A stretch of DNA of 61,923 bases from Verrucomicrobiaceae bacterium. Lineage in GTDB: Bacteria > Verrucomicrobiota > Verrucomicrobiia > Chthoniobacterales > Chthoniobacteraceae. The stretch lies in assembly GCA_005791535.1 (NCBI GenBank), contig SXWH01000131.1, forward strand, positions 1-61,923. The letters run 5' to 3'. The notes below the pieces were generated by a model, which saw only the letters and a program-made list of their open reading frames with translations, did no database searches and was not told the DNA's origin. The translations under genes were made by a program, and so were the position numbers. Below, piece by piece: positions 8,760-16,782 of this stretch (position 1 is its first letter; every line of letters begins with the position of its first letter).

Positions 8760-9475
8760 AGCATCACGTCGCAAACGATGCGACCTCCGGCACACTCGAT
8801 TCTTCGCTCACCGTGAAAACTCGGAATCTCCGCGCCGATGCTGACGGCAATTGCGCAACCGAACTCGGATGCCGCACCGGCCAGCAATTTCCGAAAAGAG
8901 TTCAGTTCTGCACCGTGAAGAATGCGATCCGGCTCCTCCACAATCACCAATGGCGGCATGGAACCGAGCGCGCGGGCCAGACCGACACGCAATTGAAGAC
9001 CCGGACTCAATCGCTCGATCTTCACCGTTGAAAATGGAGAAAGCCCGACAAAATCCAACAGCTTCTCCGTCCGCTCCTGAGCATCGATCGGACGCATTTC
9101 CAGAACCTTGAAAAGCGGCATCGCGATATTCTCGAGCACCGTGAATCCGGGAAGTAGGAACGGCGGCGCGAAGAGATACCCGCAAGCCGCAGCGCGGAGA
9201 TCGAGCACTTCCTCCGGCGTCATCCCGGAAACAGGGGAGCCTTCAAAAATCACCTCCCCAACATCGGGCACCTCGAGCAGGCCGAGGATTCGAAGGATAA
9301 GATTCTTCCCGCAACCACGGTCACCTGCAAAGAGGGTAACAGTGGAAGGTCGCAACTCCACGGAGACATCGTGAACCGACGACGAAATACCGGTCTCTGT
9401 GCGCGCGCACGAGACATGGCGAAGTTCAATCACGGAGTTCGTTCCAAGGCTCACAACGCGATGGAAAGCGGGCAT
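8756..9475 (-). CDS. degenerate ABC-transporter ATPase-like protein
   Basis: 239 residues from ATG 9475 (a TTG at 9490 is an alternative). The overall ABC fold is recognisable (VIELRHVS start, GFTVLENIAMP, ARALGSMPPLVIVEEPD), closest to the LolD/MacB type, but every catalytic motif is altered: Walker A ends GCGKN with Asn58 instead of Ser/Thr; the Q-loop Gln is replaced by Ala (LFAPP); the signature is LSPGLQ; Walker B has Glu for Asp; and no H-loop His is found. Inference: it may bind nucleotide weakly and act as a regulatory or structural subunit. No permease gene adjoins it. It lies 30 bp after ptsI. Confidence 0.75.
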   Translation of the reverse strand: MPAFHRVVSLGTNSVIELRHVSCARTETGISSSVHDVSVELRPSTVTLFAGDRGCGKNLILRILGLLEVPDVGEVIFEGSPVSGMTPEEVLDLRAAACGYLFAPPFLLPGFTVLENIAMPLFKVLEMRPIDAQERTEKLLDFVGLSPFSTVKIERLSPGLQLRVGLARALGSMPPLVIVEEPDRILHGAELNSFRKLLAGAASEFGCAIAVSIGAEIPSFHGERRIECAGGRIVCDVML

Positions 9476-9505
9476 GGAGGGGAAGCGCAAGCGGCGATTC
9501 GCACG

Positions 9506-11254
9506 CTACAAAAGATCGCCGTAGTGCGTTCTCGCAACCGCCTCGCACCGCGCAAGGATCTCCGAGCCATCGGCGCATTCCAGCGCTTCGGCGGCAAGCT
9601 TGCGGCAAGCGGCAGCATCGAGGCTGCGAACAGCGCGCTTCACACGGGGAAGCACAGCGCTACCACAACTGAGCTCATCGATTCCAAGCCCCACGAGCAG
9701 CGGTGTGAGCACGATGTCGCCGCCCATTTCGCCGCACACGCCGACCCAGATTCCGGCGGCATTCGCGGCCTCCACCGTCTTCCGGATGAGCCTGAGAACG
9801 GCTGGATGAGTGGGCTCGTAGAGGTGGGCAATGTGTTCATTTCCGCGATCCGCCGCGACGGTGTACTGCACGAGGTCGTTCGTCCCGAGGCTGAAGAAAT
9901 CCACCTCCTTTGCGAAGATATCCGCGATCATCGCGGCGCTCGGGATTTCAATCATCATCCCGATCTCCATTTCGCGGTCAAACGGGACTCCTTCCCGCTC
10001 AAGTTCCCCGCGGCACTCTTCGAGAATTGCCTTCGCCTGGCGGAGTTCGGGCATTCCCGAGATCATTGGGAACATAATCTTGATGCTGCCATGCACGCTG
10101 GCGCGAAGAATTGCCCGAAGCTGCGTTTTGAAAATATCCGTCCGCTCCAGACACACCCGAATCGCACGCCAGCCGAGAAAGGGGTTTTCCTCGGTTTCCG
10201 TGTGCAGCGTGTCGTGCAGCTTGTCTCCTCCCAGATCGAGCGTGCGAATGATGACCGCGTGAGGCCGGGCCGCGGCGGCGACGCTGATGTAAGCGGCGGT
10301 TTGCTCTTCCTCCGAAGGCAAATCCTCGCGCCCCAGATACAGAAACTCCGTCCGGAAAAGCCCGACACCCTCCGCACCGCTGGACTGTGCCTGCTCGATG
10401 TCCTCGGGCTGTTCGATGTTTGCGGAGAGGATGATGTGCCTTCCGTCCTGCGTGGTCGAAGCCGTCTCGCGGAGCTCGGTCAGGCGCATTTCCATCGCAG
10501 CCTTGCTGGCTTGCAGCGCCCCGTACTGCGAGAGGGTCTCCTCGGAGGGATGCACGATCAGCACGCCACTGTAGCCGTCAACAAGCACATCGGCGCCGTT
10601 TTCGACGGAAGCGAGAAGCTCATGAAGTCCAACAATCGCCGGAATGTTCAGCGACCGGGCCATGATGGCCGTGTGCGAAGTTTTTCCGCCAGCCTCGGTG
10701 CAGAAGCCGATAACGATGTCGCGGTCGATCTGCGCCGTATCACTCGGCGTGAGATTGTGCGCGATGACCACATGCGGCGTCTTCAGTTCCGAAAGCCCGC
10801 CCGTCGTGCGACCGAGAAGATTGCGGACGATGCGGCGGGAAATGTCGTGAATATCCGCAGCCCTCTCGCGAAAATACGGATCCTCAAGCGCCGCGAGACT
10901 TTTTGCGTAGCGATGTGCAACCGTGTGAAATGCATGCTCCGCATTGCACAGTTCACGCTTCAGCGTCTTCTGCACTTCATCGATAAGCACACCGTCCTCG
11001 ACGACCATGAGATGCGCCTCGAAGATTTCGGCATCGTTTGCTCCGAGGGACTCACGGACGCGGTCGTGCAGCTCGATTATCTGCCTCCGGGTCAGCGCGA
11101 GCGCTTCCTGCAATCTCGCGATCTCCCCCGCGACCTGATCGTCGCGAATCGTCGTCCGCGGAGGCAAATCCTCATCGGGGCGGTAAACATAGGCGGTTCC
11201 TCGAACGATTCCCGGCGAAACAGCTACGCCCTGAAATCGAAGCTCACTCTTCAT
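9506..11254 (-). CDS. ptsI: PTS enzyme I (phosphoenolpyruvate-protein phosphotransferase)
   Basis: 582 residues from ATG 11254, overlapping the ptsH stop by 11 bp. Enzyme I takes phosphate from PEP and passes it to His of HPr. Visible: the swivelling domain with active-site His194 in GGKTSHTAIMARS, and the PEP-binding TIM barrel with RTLDLGGDK, FRTEFLY and the conserved GVCGEMGGD cysteine motif. No EIIA/B/C gene is present in the window, so it may serve a regulatory PTS rather than sugar import. Confidence 0.95.
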   Translation of the reverse strand: MKSELRFQGVAVSPGIVRGTAYVYRPDEDLPPRTTIRDDQVAGEIARLQEALALTRRQIIELHDRVRESLGANDAEIFEAHLMVVEDGVLIDEVQKTLKRELCNAEHAFHTVAHRYAKSLAALEDPYFRERAADIHDISRRIVRNLLGRTTGGLSELKTPHVVIAHNLTPSDTAQIDRDIVIGFCTEAGGKTSHTAIMARSLNIPAIVGLHELLASVENGADVLVDGYSGVLIVHPSEETLSQYGALQASKAAMEMRLTELRETASTTQDGRHIILSANIEQPEDIEQAQSSGAEGVGLFRTEFLYLGREDLPSEEEQTAAYISVAAAARPHAVIIRTLDLGGDKLHDTLHTETEENPFLGWRAIRVCLERTDIFKTQLRAILRASVHGSIKIMFPMISGMPELRQAKAILEECRGELEREGVPFDREMEIGMMIEIPSAAMIADIFAKEVDFFSLGTNDLVQYTVAADRGNEHIAHLYEPTHPAVLRLIRKTVEAANAAGIWVGVCGEMGGDIVLTPLLVGLGIDELSCGSAVLPRVKRAVRSLDAAACRKLAAEALECADGSEILARCEAVARTHYGDLL

Positions 11255-11537
11255 CAAACTTGGAGACGATGAGTTTCTCGAGGGCCGCGAGCGACTCCGC
11301 CGCATCCGGGCCTTCGCACGTGATCTTCAATTTCGATCCGTTTCCGGCTGCGAGCATCATGAGGCCCATGATGCTTTTGCCGTTCACCTGCTCCCCGTCC
11401 TTCTCCACCCAAACCTCGGATTTGAACATCGCCGCCAGCTTCACGAATTTTGAGCACGGACGAGCATGAAGTCCCATCTTGTTGGTGACTTCCATCACTT
11501 TTGTAACTGTCGTGTCCGGCTTGTTCCAGAGTCCCAT
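11244..11537 (-). CDS. ptsH: phosphocarrier protein HPr
   Basis: 97 residues. Both regulatory residues are present: the enzyme I-phosphorylated His in GLHARP (residue 25) and the HprK-phosphorylated Ser in NGKSIMGLMML. The protein is slightly longer than Firmicutes HPr because of a ten-residue N-terminal extension. It lies between hprK and ptsI, 33 bp after hprK, consistent with one operon in which HPr is the shared substrate. Confidence 0.95.
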   Translation of the reverse strand: MGLWNKPDTTVTKVMEVTNKMGLHARPCSKFVKLAAMFKSEVWVEKDGEQVNGKSIMGLMMLAAGNGSKLKITCEGPDAAESLAALEKLIVSKFDEE

Positions 11538-11570
11538 GCGGTAGTTCTTTTAAATACTTTTCGATCGGGT

Positions 11571-12533
11571 TCAGCGGTCCTTCTTTTTCTGCATCGCAGA
11601 CATCAGTCGGTCGTTGAACTCCACGGCACTATTGTATCCAAGGCTTTTGAGCTTCTGATCCATCGCTGCGACCTCCACCAACCGGGCCAGATCGCGCCCC
11701 GGCCGGACGGGAATCGTAACGTGCGGAATGTAAAACCCGAGAATCTCGTAATACTCCTGTTCCAAGCCCGTTCTATCGATGGATTCAATCTCCTGCCAAT
11801 CCTTTAGTGTGACAACCAGATCGAGCCTCTTTTCAATTCGCAGCGCGCTGACTCCGAAAACCGCCGTGACATTGATAACGCCCAGCCCGCGAATCTCCAT
11901 GTGCCCGCGGCCGAGTTCCGAAGCGGTGCCCATGAGTTCGCGCCCATCAAGAACGCGGAAATGCGTAATGTCGTCCGCGACCAGCGAGCAGCCACGCTCG
12001 ATCAAACCGAGGCCCACTTCGCTTTTGCCAATGCCGCTGCTTCCGCGAATGAGCACTCCCATTCCCTGAATATCGACCATGCTGCCGTACTCGCTCTTTC
12101 TCGGAGCGAAGTCGAACTCGAGCGCAAGCGTGGCCGCGTTGATGAACCGCATCGTGACCATCGGTGACAAAAACACCGCAATTTCGTGCATTCGCGCAGC
12201 CTCAAGGAGCGCCGGCGGCACCTGCAGTTCGCGCGCGACGACGATGCACGGAATCGGGTGCGAACAGAGTTCCGCCACGCGCCTGGATACCTCCTCCACA
12301 GTGATACTGTTGAGGTAGGCCAGCTCCGCAGAACCGAGAACCTGAATGCGCTTGTCGGCGAAATATGCGAAGAATCCGCACAGTGCGAGACCCGGCCGGT
12401 TGATCGTCGGCTCCAGAATCGTGCGCCCGAATCCGACACCCGTCTCGGTCAGCGGCTTCAACTGCAACGCCTCCGAGTGACGGGTAAAAAACTCCCCCAC
12501 GGTAATCGTTGGATGTTTTACAGGCGAAGTCAT
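11571..12533 (-). CDS. hprK: HPr kinase/phosphorylase
   Basis: 320 residues, normal length. HprK phosphorylates or dephosphorylates the regulatory serine of HPr in response to metabolites. The C-terminal kinase domain has Walker A GSSGIGKS at 164-171, the acidic pair in LVADD, and the HprK signature GHMEIRGLGVINV. The residue that is His in Firmicutes enzymes (H in HGxLVDxYG just before the P-loop) is Tyr here (EYGSMVDIQG), which may alter the kinase/phosphorylase balance. First gene of the minus-strand operon running to about 7.5 kb. Confidence 0.93.
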   Translation of the reverse strand: MTSPVKHPTITVGEFFTRHSEALQLKPLTETGVGFGRTILEPTINRPGLALCGFFAYFADKRIQVLGSAELAYLNSITVEEVSRRVAELCSHPIPCIVVARELQVPPALLEAARMHEIAVFLSPMVTMRFINAATLALEFDFAPRKSEYGSMVDIQGMGVLIRGSSGIGKSEVGLGLIERGCSLVADDITHFRVLDGRELMGTASELGRGHMEIRGLGVINVTAVFGVSALRIEKRLDLVVTLKDWQEIESIDRTGLEQEYYEILGFYIPHVTIPVRPGRDLARLVEVAAMDQKLKSLGYNSAVEFNDRLMSAMQKKKDR

Positions 12534-12651
12534 CGGCCTTCTGTAAATCCGGTGTCGCCCTCCATGGCAAGCGGTTCGTTCCCTTTATCCCGCAAACCTT
12601 CCTGCTTGCGAACGAGCGCACGCCTCAGCATCTTCCGCCCCCTTAATTTTT

Positions 12652-14400
12652 ATGAGCCAGACCAAAGAAACGCCGTTGATGGAAAAAATCGTGAGCCTCT
12701 GCAAACGCCGGGGCTTCATATTTCAATCGTCCGAGATCTACGGCGGGATCAACGGGTTCTGGGACTACGGCCCGCTTGGCGCGGAACTGAAACGCAATCT
12801 CCGCGACACGTGGTGGCGTGCGATGACCCGCGAACGCGAGGACGTCGCGGGCCTCGATGCCACGATCATCATGCACCCCGCGATCTGGAAGGCCTCGGGA
12901 CACGTGGATACATTCAGCGACCCGATGAGCGACTGCCTCGTCACGCAGAAGCGCTTCCGCTCCGACCATGTCGAACCGCAGAGCGGCGTCGTGTATAAGT
13001 GGACCGGTGCCACGGGCGATGGCGGCGCTTCGAATTCCGACTCATTCAGCGTCCTGCTCCCGCCCGGCAAACCGCCGGAGAGCGCGCGCAAAGTCGGCAT
13101 GCAGTTCTACACCAACCGCGGACTCGTAAATCCCGTCCTTCAGGGCGAGACGACCTCGAAGGTCGAGAACTCCCGCGCATTCAATCCCGAGAACGGCGCA
13201 CAGCTCACCGAACCGGTTCCGTTCAATCTGATGTTCCATACCTTCGTCGGCGCGACCGCGAAGGCCGAGGACAAGGCGTATCTCCGCCCCGAGACTGCGC
13301 AGGCCATCTTCGCGCAATTCAAGAATGTCGTGGATTCCTCGCGTCAGGCTGTGCCGTTTGGCATCTGCCAGATCGGAAAAGCATTTCGCAACGAAGTCAC
13401 GCCTCGCAATTTCACCTTCCGCTCCCGTGAGTTCGAGCAGATGGAGCTCGAGTTTTTCATCAAGCCCGATGAAGCCATCGAAGCCGTCTGCGGCACCGTC
13501 GCGAAATGGAGCGAGAGCGCGGACCTTTCCACACCGCAGCCAAACTGGGGCTGGGAAATGTGGCACCGTTACTGGGTCGCGCAGCGCACGGCATATTACG
13601 CCGGCATCGGACTCGGCACGGACGTGCTCGATTACTACTGGCAAAAGCCCGAGGAACTCGCGCACTACGCCCGCGCTTGCGTGGACATCCTTTGCAAATT
13701 CCCATTCGGCACCGAGGAGCTCGAAGGCATCGCAGCGCGGGGAGATTTCGATCTTTCGCAGCATCAGAAGCACTCCGGGAAATCACAGGAGGTCTTCGAC
13801 GACGAAGTGCGACAGGCATTCGCGAAATGGAGCGACGAACAACGCGCCGCACTGGTCGAACGCAAGAAACAGGAGAACGCCGCGTCCGCCTGCCAAAAGC
13901 CGGAGGCCGACGTCGTGGCTTGGTGCGAGCGCCTTTTCAAAGGCAACTACGTCCCGCATGTCATCGAGCCTTCCGCCGGTCTGGACCGTCTCGCACTCGC
14001 AGTTCTCGCGCTCGCCTACACGGAGGTGGAGAAGACCGACCCGAAGGGCAAAGTGGAGACATTCACCGTGATGAAGTTCCACCCGCGCATCGCGCCGGTG
14101 AAAGTGGGCATTTTCCCGCTGCTGAAAAACAAGCCGGAGCTCGTCGCCAAGGCCCGCGAGATCTACAGCTCGCTCAAAGGCCTCATGAACTGCTTCTACG
14201 ACGAAACCGGAGCCATCGGCCGACGCTATGCGCGTCAGGACGAAGCCGGCACGCCTTTCTGCGTCACCGTCGATTTCGACACGCTCGGAGAAAACCCGGA
14301 GTTGCTCGACACCGTCACCCTCCGCCATCGAGATGACGGCAGTCAGGAACGCGTGAAAATCGCCGACCTCGCCGCGAAGCTGCTTCCGCTCATCCAGTAG
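12652..14400 (+). CDS. glyS: glycyl-tRNA synthetase, single-chain (alpha2) type
   Basis: 582 residues. Class IIa synthetase charging tRNA-Gly. Recognised from the N-terminal RRGFIFQSSEIYGGINGFWD, the motif 2 region FRNEVTPRNFTFRSREFEQ, and motif 3 in HVIEPSAGLDRLALA, followed by the anticodon-binding domain. It belongs to the archaeal/eukaryotic-like alpha2 form rather than the alpha2beta2 form of many bacteria; at 582 residues it is longer than the roughly 460 of compact bacterial forms. Divergent from hprK; 118 bp between them. Confidence 0.93.
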   Translation: MSQTKETPLMEKIVSLCKRRGFIFQSSEIYGGINGFWDYGPLGAELKRNLRDTWWRAMTREREDVAGLDATIIMHPAIWKASGHVDTFSDPMSDCLVTQKRFRSDHVEPQSGVVYKWTGATGDGGASNSDSFSVLLPPGKPPESARKVGMQFYTNRGLVNPVLQGETTSKVENSRAFNPENGAQLTEPVPFNLMFHTFVGATAKAEDKAYLRPETAQAIFAQFKNVVDSSRQAVPFGICQIGKAFRNEVTPRNFTFRSREFEQMELEFFIKPDEAIEAVCGTVAKWSESADLSTPQPNWGWEMWHRYWVAQRTAYYAGIGLGTDVLDYYWQKPEELAHYARACVDILCKFPFGTEELEGIAARGDFDLSQHQKHSGKSQEVFDDEVRQAFAKWSDEQRAALVERKKQENAASACQKPEADVVAWCERLFKGNYVPHVIEPSAGLDRLALAVLALAYTEVEKTDPKGKVETFTVMKFHPRIAPVKVGIFPLLKNKPELVAKAREIYSSLKGLMNCFYDETGAIGRRYARQDEAGTPFCVTVDFDTLGENPELLDTVTLRHRDDGSQERVKIADLAAKLLPLIQ

Positions 14401-14493
14401 CCGTCCGACTTACCGGCCAGCATCGAAGCCTCGGAAAACGCGAGGTCGACCACGGATTTAACAACTATCGTCTCAAGAGGAAGTCCGGCTGGC

Positions 14494-16782
14494 CTAGTTG
14501 CCCGCCGCTTCCACCGGGAGCGACGGCGTTGTGATATCGAACACCTCGAAATCGGGTCCACTTCCGACGAGTTGCGATTCGCGCCAATCCTGCTCCCCTG
14601 CTCCATATTCGCTCTGCTCGCGGCGGCCCCAAAAAAGATGGTGCGCACCGAGTTCGGCGGCGAGGATCCGCCAATCCCACGCGCCTCGCATGATCGCCGT
14701 GATGTGATTTTGGTGCCGCGTCGGACTCATCCCGTGGCTCGCAATGTGGCCGGGGTAGCCCAGCGCAACCCGCCGCCCGATGAGAATCAGCGGATGATCG
14801 TGCGTGGGGTGCGCCAGAATCGGCTCCGTAATCGGAATGCCGCGAACGGCCCGCTCGACTGTCTCGAGTTCAGAGCGCGAAGCCACGGTGCGGTAGGGCA
14901 TTTCGGGCCGGAGTGCGCCCGTGAGCGTGATGAAACCGGAAAAGAAAAGCAGTTCACAAACAACGACCCGCGACCAGAAGCGAAACCTCGAAATCACAAA
15001 GTCCCACACGAAAGGAAGAACGATGAGATACGGCCAAATCATCACTTTGGTGTTATCCCACTCCCACGGTGCAAACTTCACGAAACAGCACAGGAAAAAG
15101 ATATACACAGCGGGCAGCACAAAGACAGCGGGCCAGAGCGGCGCATGCCAGTCGCTGCCCACGCGAAGCAGGAGCCAGACCGTAACAACCATCGCGGCAA
15201 GCAGCGGAAGCGCATTCACCGGGACACTGCGCAACGCGGCAAACGCGGGCGGCAGACTCGCGCCAACGGCAAACAGCGCGGCAACCGCGAAAAGCCAGCC
15301 GCGCATCATTCGGGAATTGCGATCCTTCGGCTGCATCGCCCCCGCGATCGCCGCGAGCACGGCCGCAAGCAGGGGCGTCATGGAAATTCCGTCCACCGCG
15401 CGAGGATCACCAAACAACTCCCCAGTCCGGTAGTGCTCCCATCCATTCAAAAACGAGCAGAGTAATAAGGTGCCGCCGCACCATAAAAATGCCCGGCGAA
15501 TGCGGATGTTTCGCCGCAAAACCATGCGGAGCATCATCACAATCAGCGCCACGACGAGGAACGGAAGCACACCGAAATTAAGCAGCCAGAAGTAGGCGAA
15601 TCTGGCGACCCACGCCCCCGCAGTGGGCACGGCTGGGTCACCGCCCAATGCGGTAACCCCACTCCGTGTGACCTCGTCATCGATCATCCATCCGGGCTTC
15701 CATCCCATCACGTTCGAGGCCGGACTCGGCGGCGGGTTATCCACCTCGGACATATCGTACACCATTGGCGGCGGCGACGATTGGAGCATCCCCATCGGAA
15801 GCCACACGAGCGCCGTAGCCGGCAAAAGCGCTAGACCGACAAAGCGAAAGAGCGGATTCCGAAGATCGGGACGCGCGAGGAAGAAAGCGCCGAGCATCAA
15901 CGAGAGAGCGATGAAGCTGTGGACGTGAAAAATGGGCATCGCGACGTATAGCAGATACTCGCCCCAAAACGGCATCCGCCATTCATCCGCGCCCTGCCCG
16001 CCAAAAAACCGCGCCCGCCACGAGCACAGCAGCAGGAGCCCCGCGGGGAGCGCGAAAAGAAATCCGCGCTGCGTGATGAACATGGAAACCGGGATGCTCT
16101 TCCACGCGATCGCGCCCTGCAAATCCACCACCGTCGGCCAACCCTCAGCTGCCGGGAAACCCACCGGCGAACCCGTGACCGCCTCAGCAATAGAATGCGG
16201 CAGGAACAAGACGAGCGCGACGAATCCGCCGTTGCACAAAAAGCCGGCCATCGTGAATGCGCGTCCCCATCGCCACAGCGCGACGCCCGAAATTGCGCAA
16301 CAGATGATTCCAACGACAACGAGCCCGCGGTAAACGTCGATTCCCGCAAGGACGAGCAGGCTGTTGAACAGATCGGAGCCAAGCGCATACGTGAGTTTCC
16401 CGCCTGCGAATATCGGGCTTTCCGGCCAGAACGGCGCGCCATTCGCGAGGTAACGGATGAAGCCAAGGTGCAGCGAAAGGTCGCCGACGTTGTTCCAGAC
16501 GACCGTCTTGATCTCGTCGCCCTCCACCGTGACGAGCCACAGAAACGCCCGAACGGTAAACCATGCGAACAGCGCAACCGCGCACCATTCCCACCCGCGC
16601 GGACCGCGGCCCGGCGCACAAGGCCGGCGACGCAGAAGCGAGAAAAGACCGACACACGCACCGCCACTGAGAGACACCAATGCGGCGGCCGTATTCAGTC
16701 CCCCGCACGCAAAGCCGAGCACGATCGCGAGCAGCACCGAACTGCTCATCGCATAAAGAAAAGCCGCCGCGCACTGAATCAT
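14494..16782 (-). CDS. large polytopic membrane protein, GT-C-like
   Basis: 762 residues with a dozen or more hydrophobic segments through residue ~620 and a soluble C-terminal domain (about 640-762). A conserved-looking extracytoplasmic loop after the first helices contains VEGDEIKTVVWNNVGDLSLH; acidic residues in such a loop are typical of GT-C glycosyltransferases that use lipid-linked sugars. A WEWDNTKV segment near the last helices resembles other bacterial GT-C-like proteins. I cannot assign a named family. Its ATG overlaps the stop of the upstream gene (ATGA), so it is translationally coupled to a second GT-C-like protein. Confidence 0.6.
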   Translation of the reverse strand: MIQCAAAFLYAMSSSVLLAIVLGFACGGLNTAAALVSLSGGACVGLFSLLRRRPCAPGRGPRGWEWCAVALFAWFTVRAFLWLVTVEGDEIKTVVWNNVGDLSLHLGFIRYLANGAPFWPESPIFAGGKLTYALGSDLFNSLLVLAGIDVYRGLVVVGIICCAISGVALWRWGRAFTMAGFLCNGGFVALVLFLPHSIAEAVTGSPVGFPAAEGWPTVVDLQGAIAWKSIPVSMFITQRGFLFALPAGLLLLCSWRARFFGGQGADEWRMPFWGEYLLYVAMPIFHVHSFIALSLMLGAFFLARPDLRNPLFRFVGLALLPATALVWLPMGMLQSSPPPMVYDMSEVDNPPPSPASNVMGWKPGWMIDDEVTRSGVTALGGDPAVPTAGAWVARFAYFWLLNFGVLPFLVVALIVMMLRMVLRRNIRIRRAFLWCGGTLLLCSFLNGWEHYRTGELFGDPRAVDGISMTPLLAAVLAAIAGAMQPKDRNSRMMRGWLFAVAALFAVGASLPPAFAALRSVPVNALPLLAAMVVTVWLLLRVGSDWHAPLWPAVFVLPAVYIFFLCCFVKFAPWEWDNTKVMIWPYLIVLPFVWDFVISRFRFWSRVVVCELLFFSGFITLTGALRPEMPYRTVASRSELETVERAVRGIPITEPILAHPTHDHPLILIGRRVALGYPGHIASHGMSPTRHQNHITAIMRGAWDWRILAAELGAHHLFWGRREQSEYGAGEQDWRESQLVGSGPDFEVFDITTPSLPVEAAGN

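Noticed and set aside
9371..11272. 633-residue open frame on the plus strand opposite ptsI
   Set aside because: It lies antisense to a clear enzyme I gene, has no recognisable domain, and is rich in Arg, His and Ala as expected for a mirror frame in high-G+C DNA.
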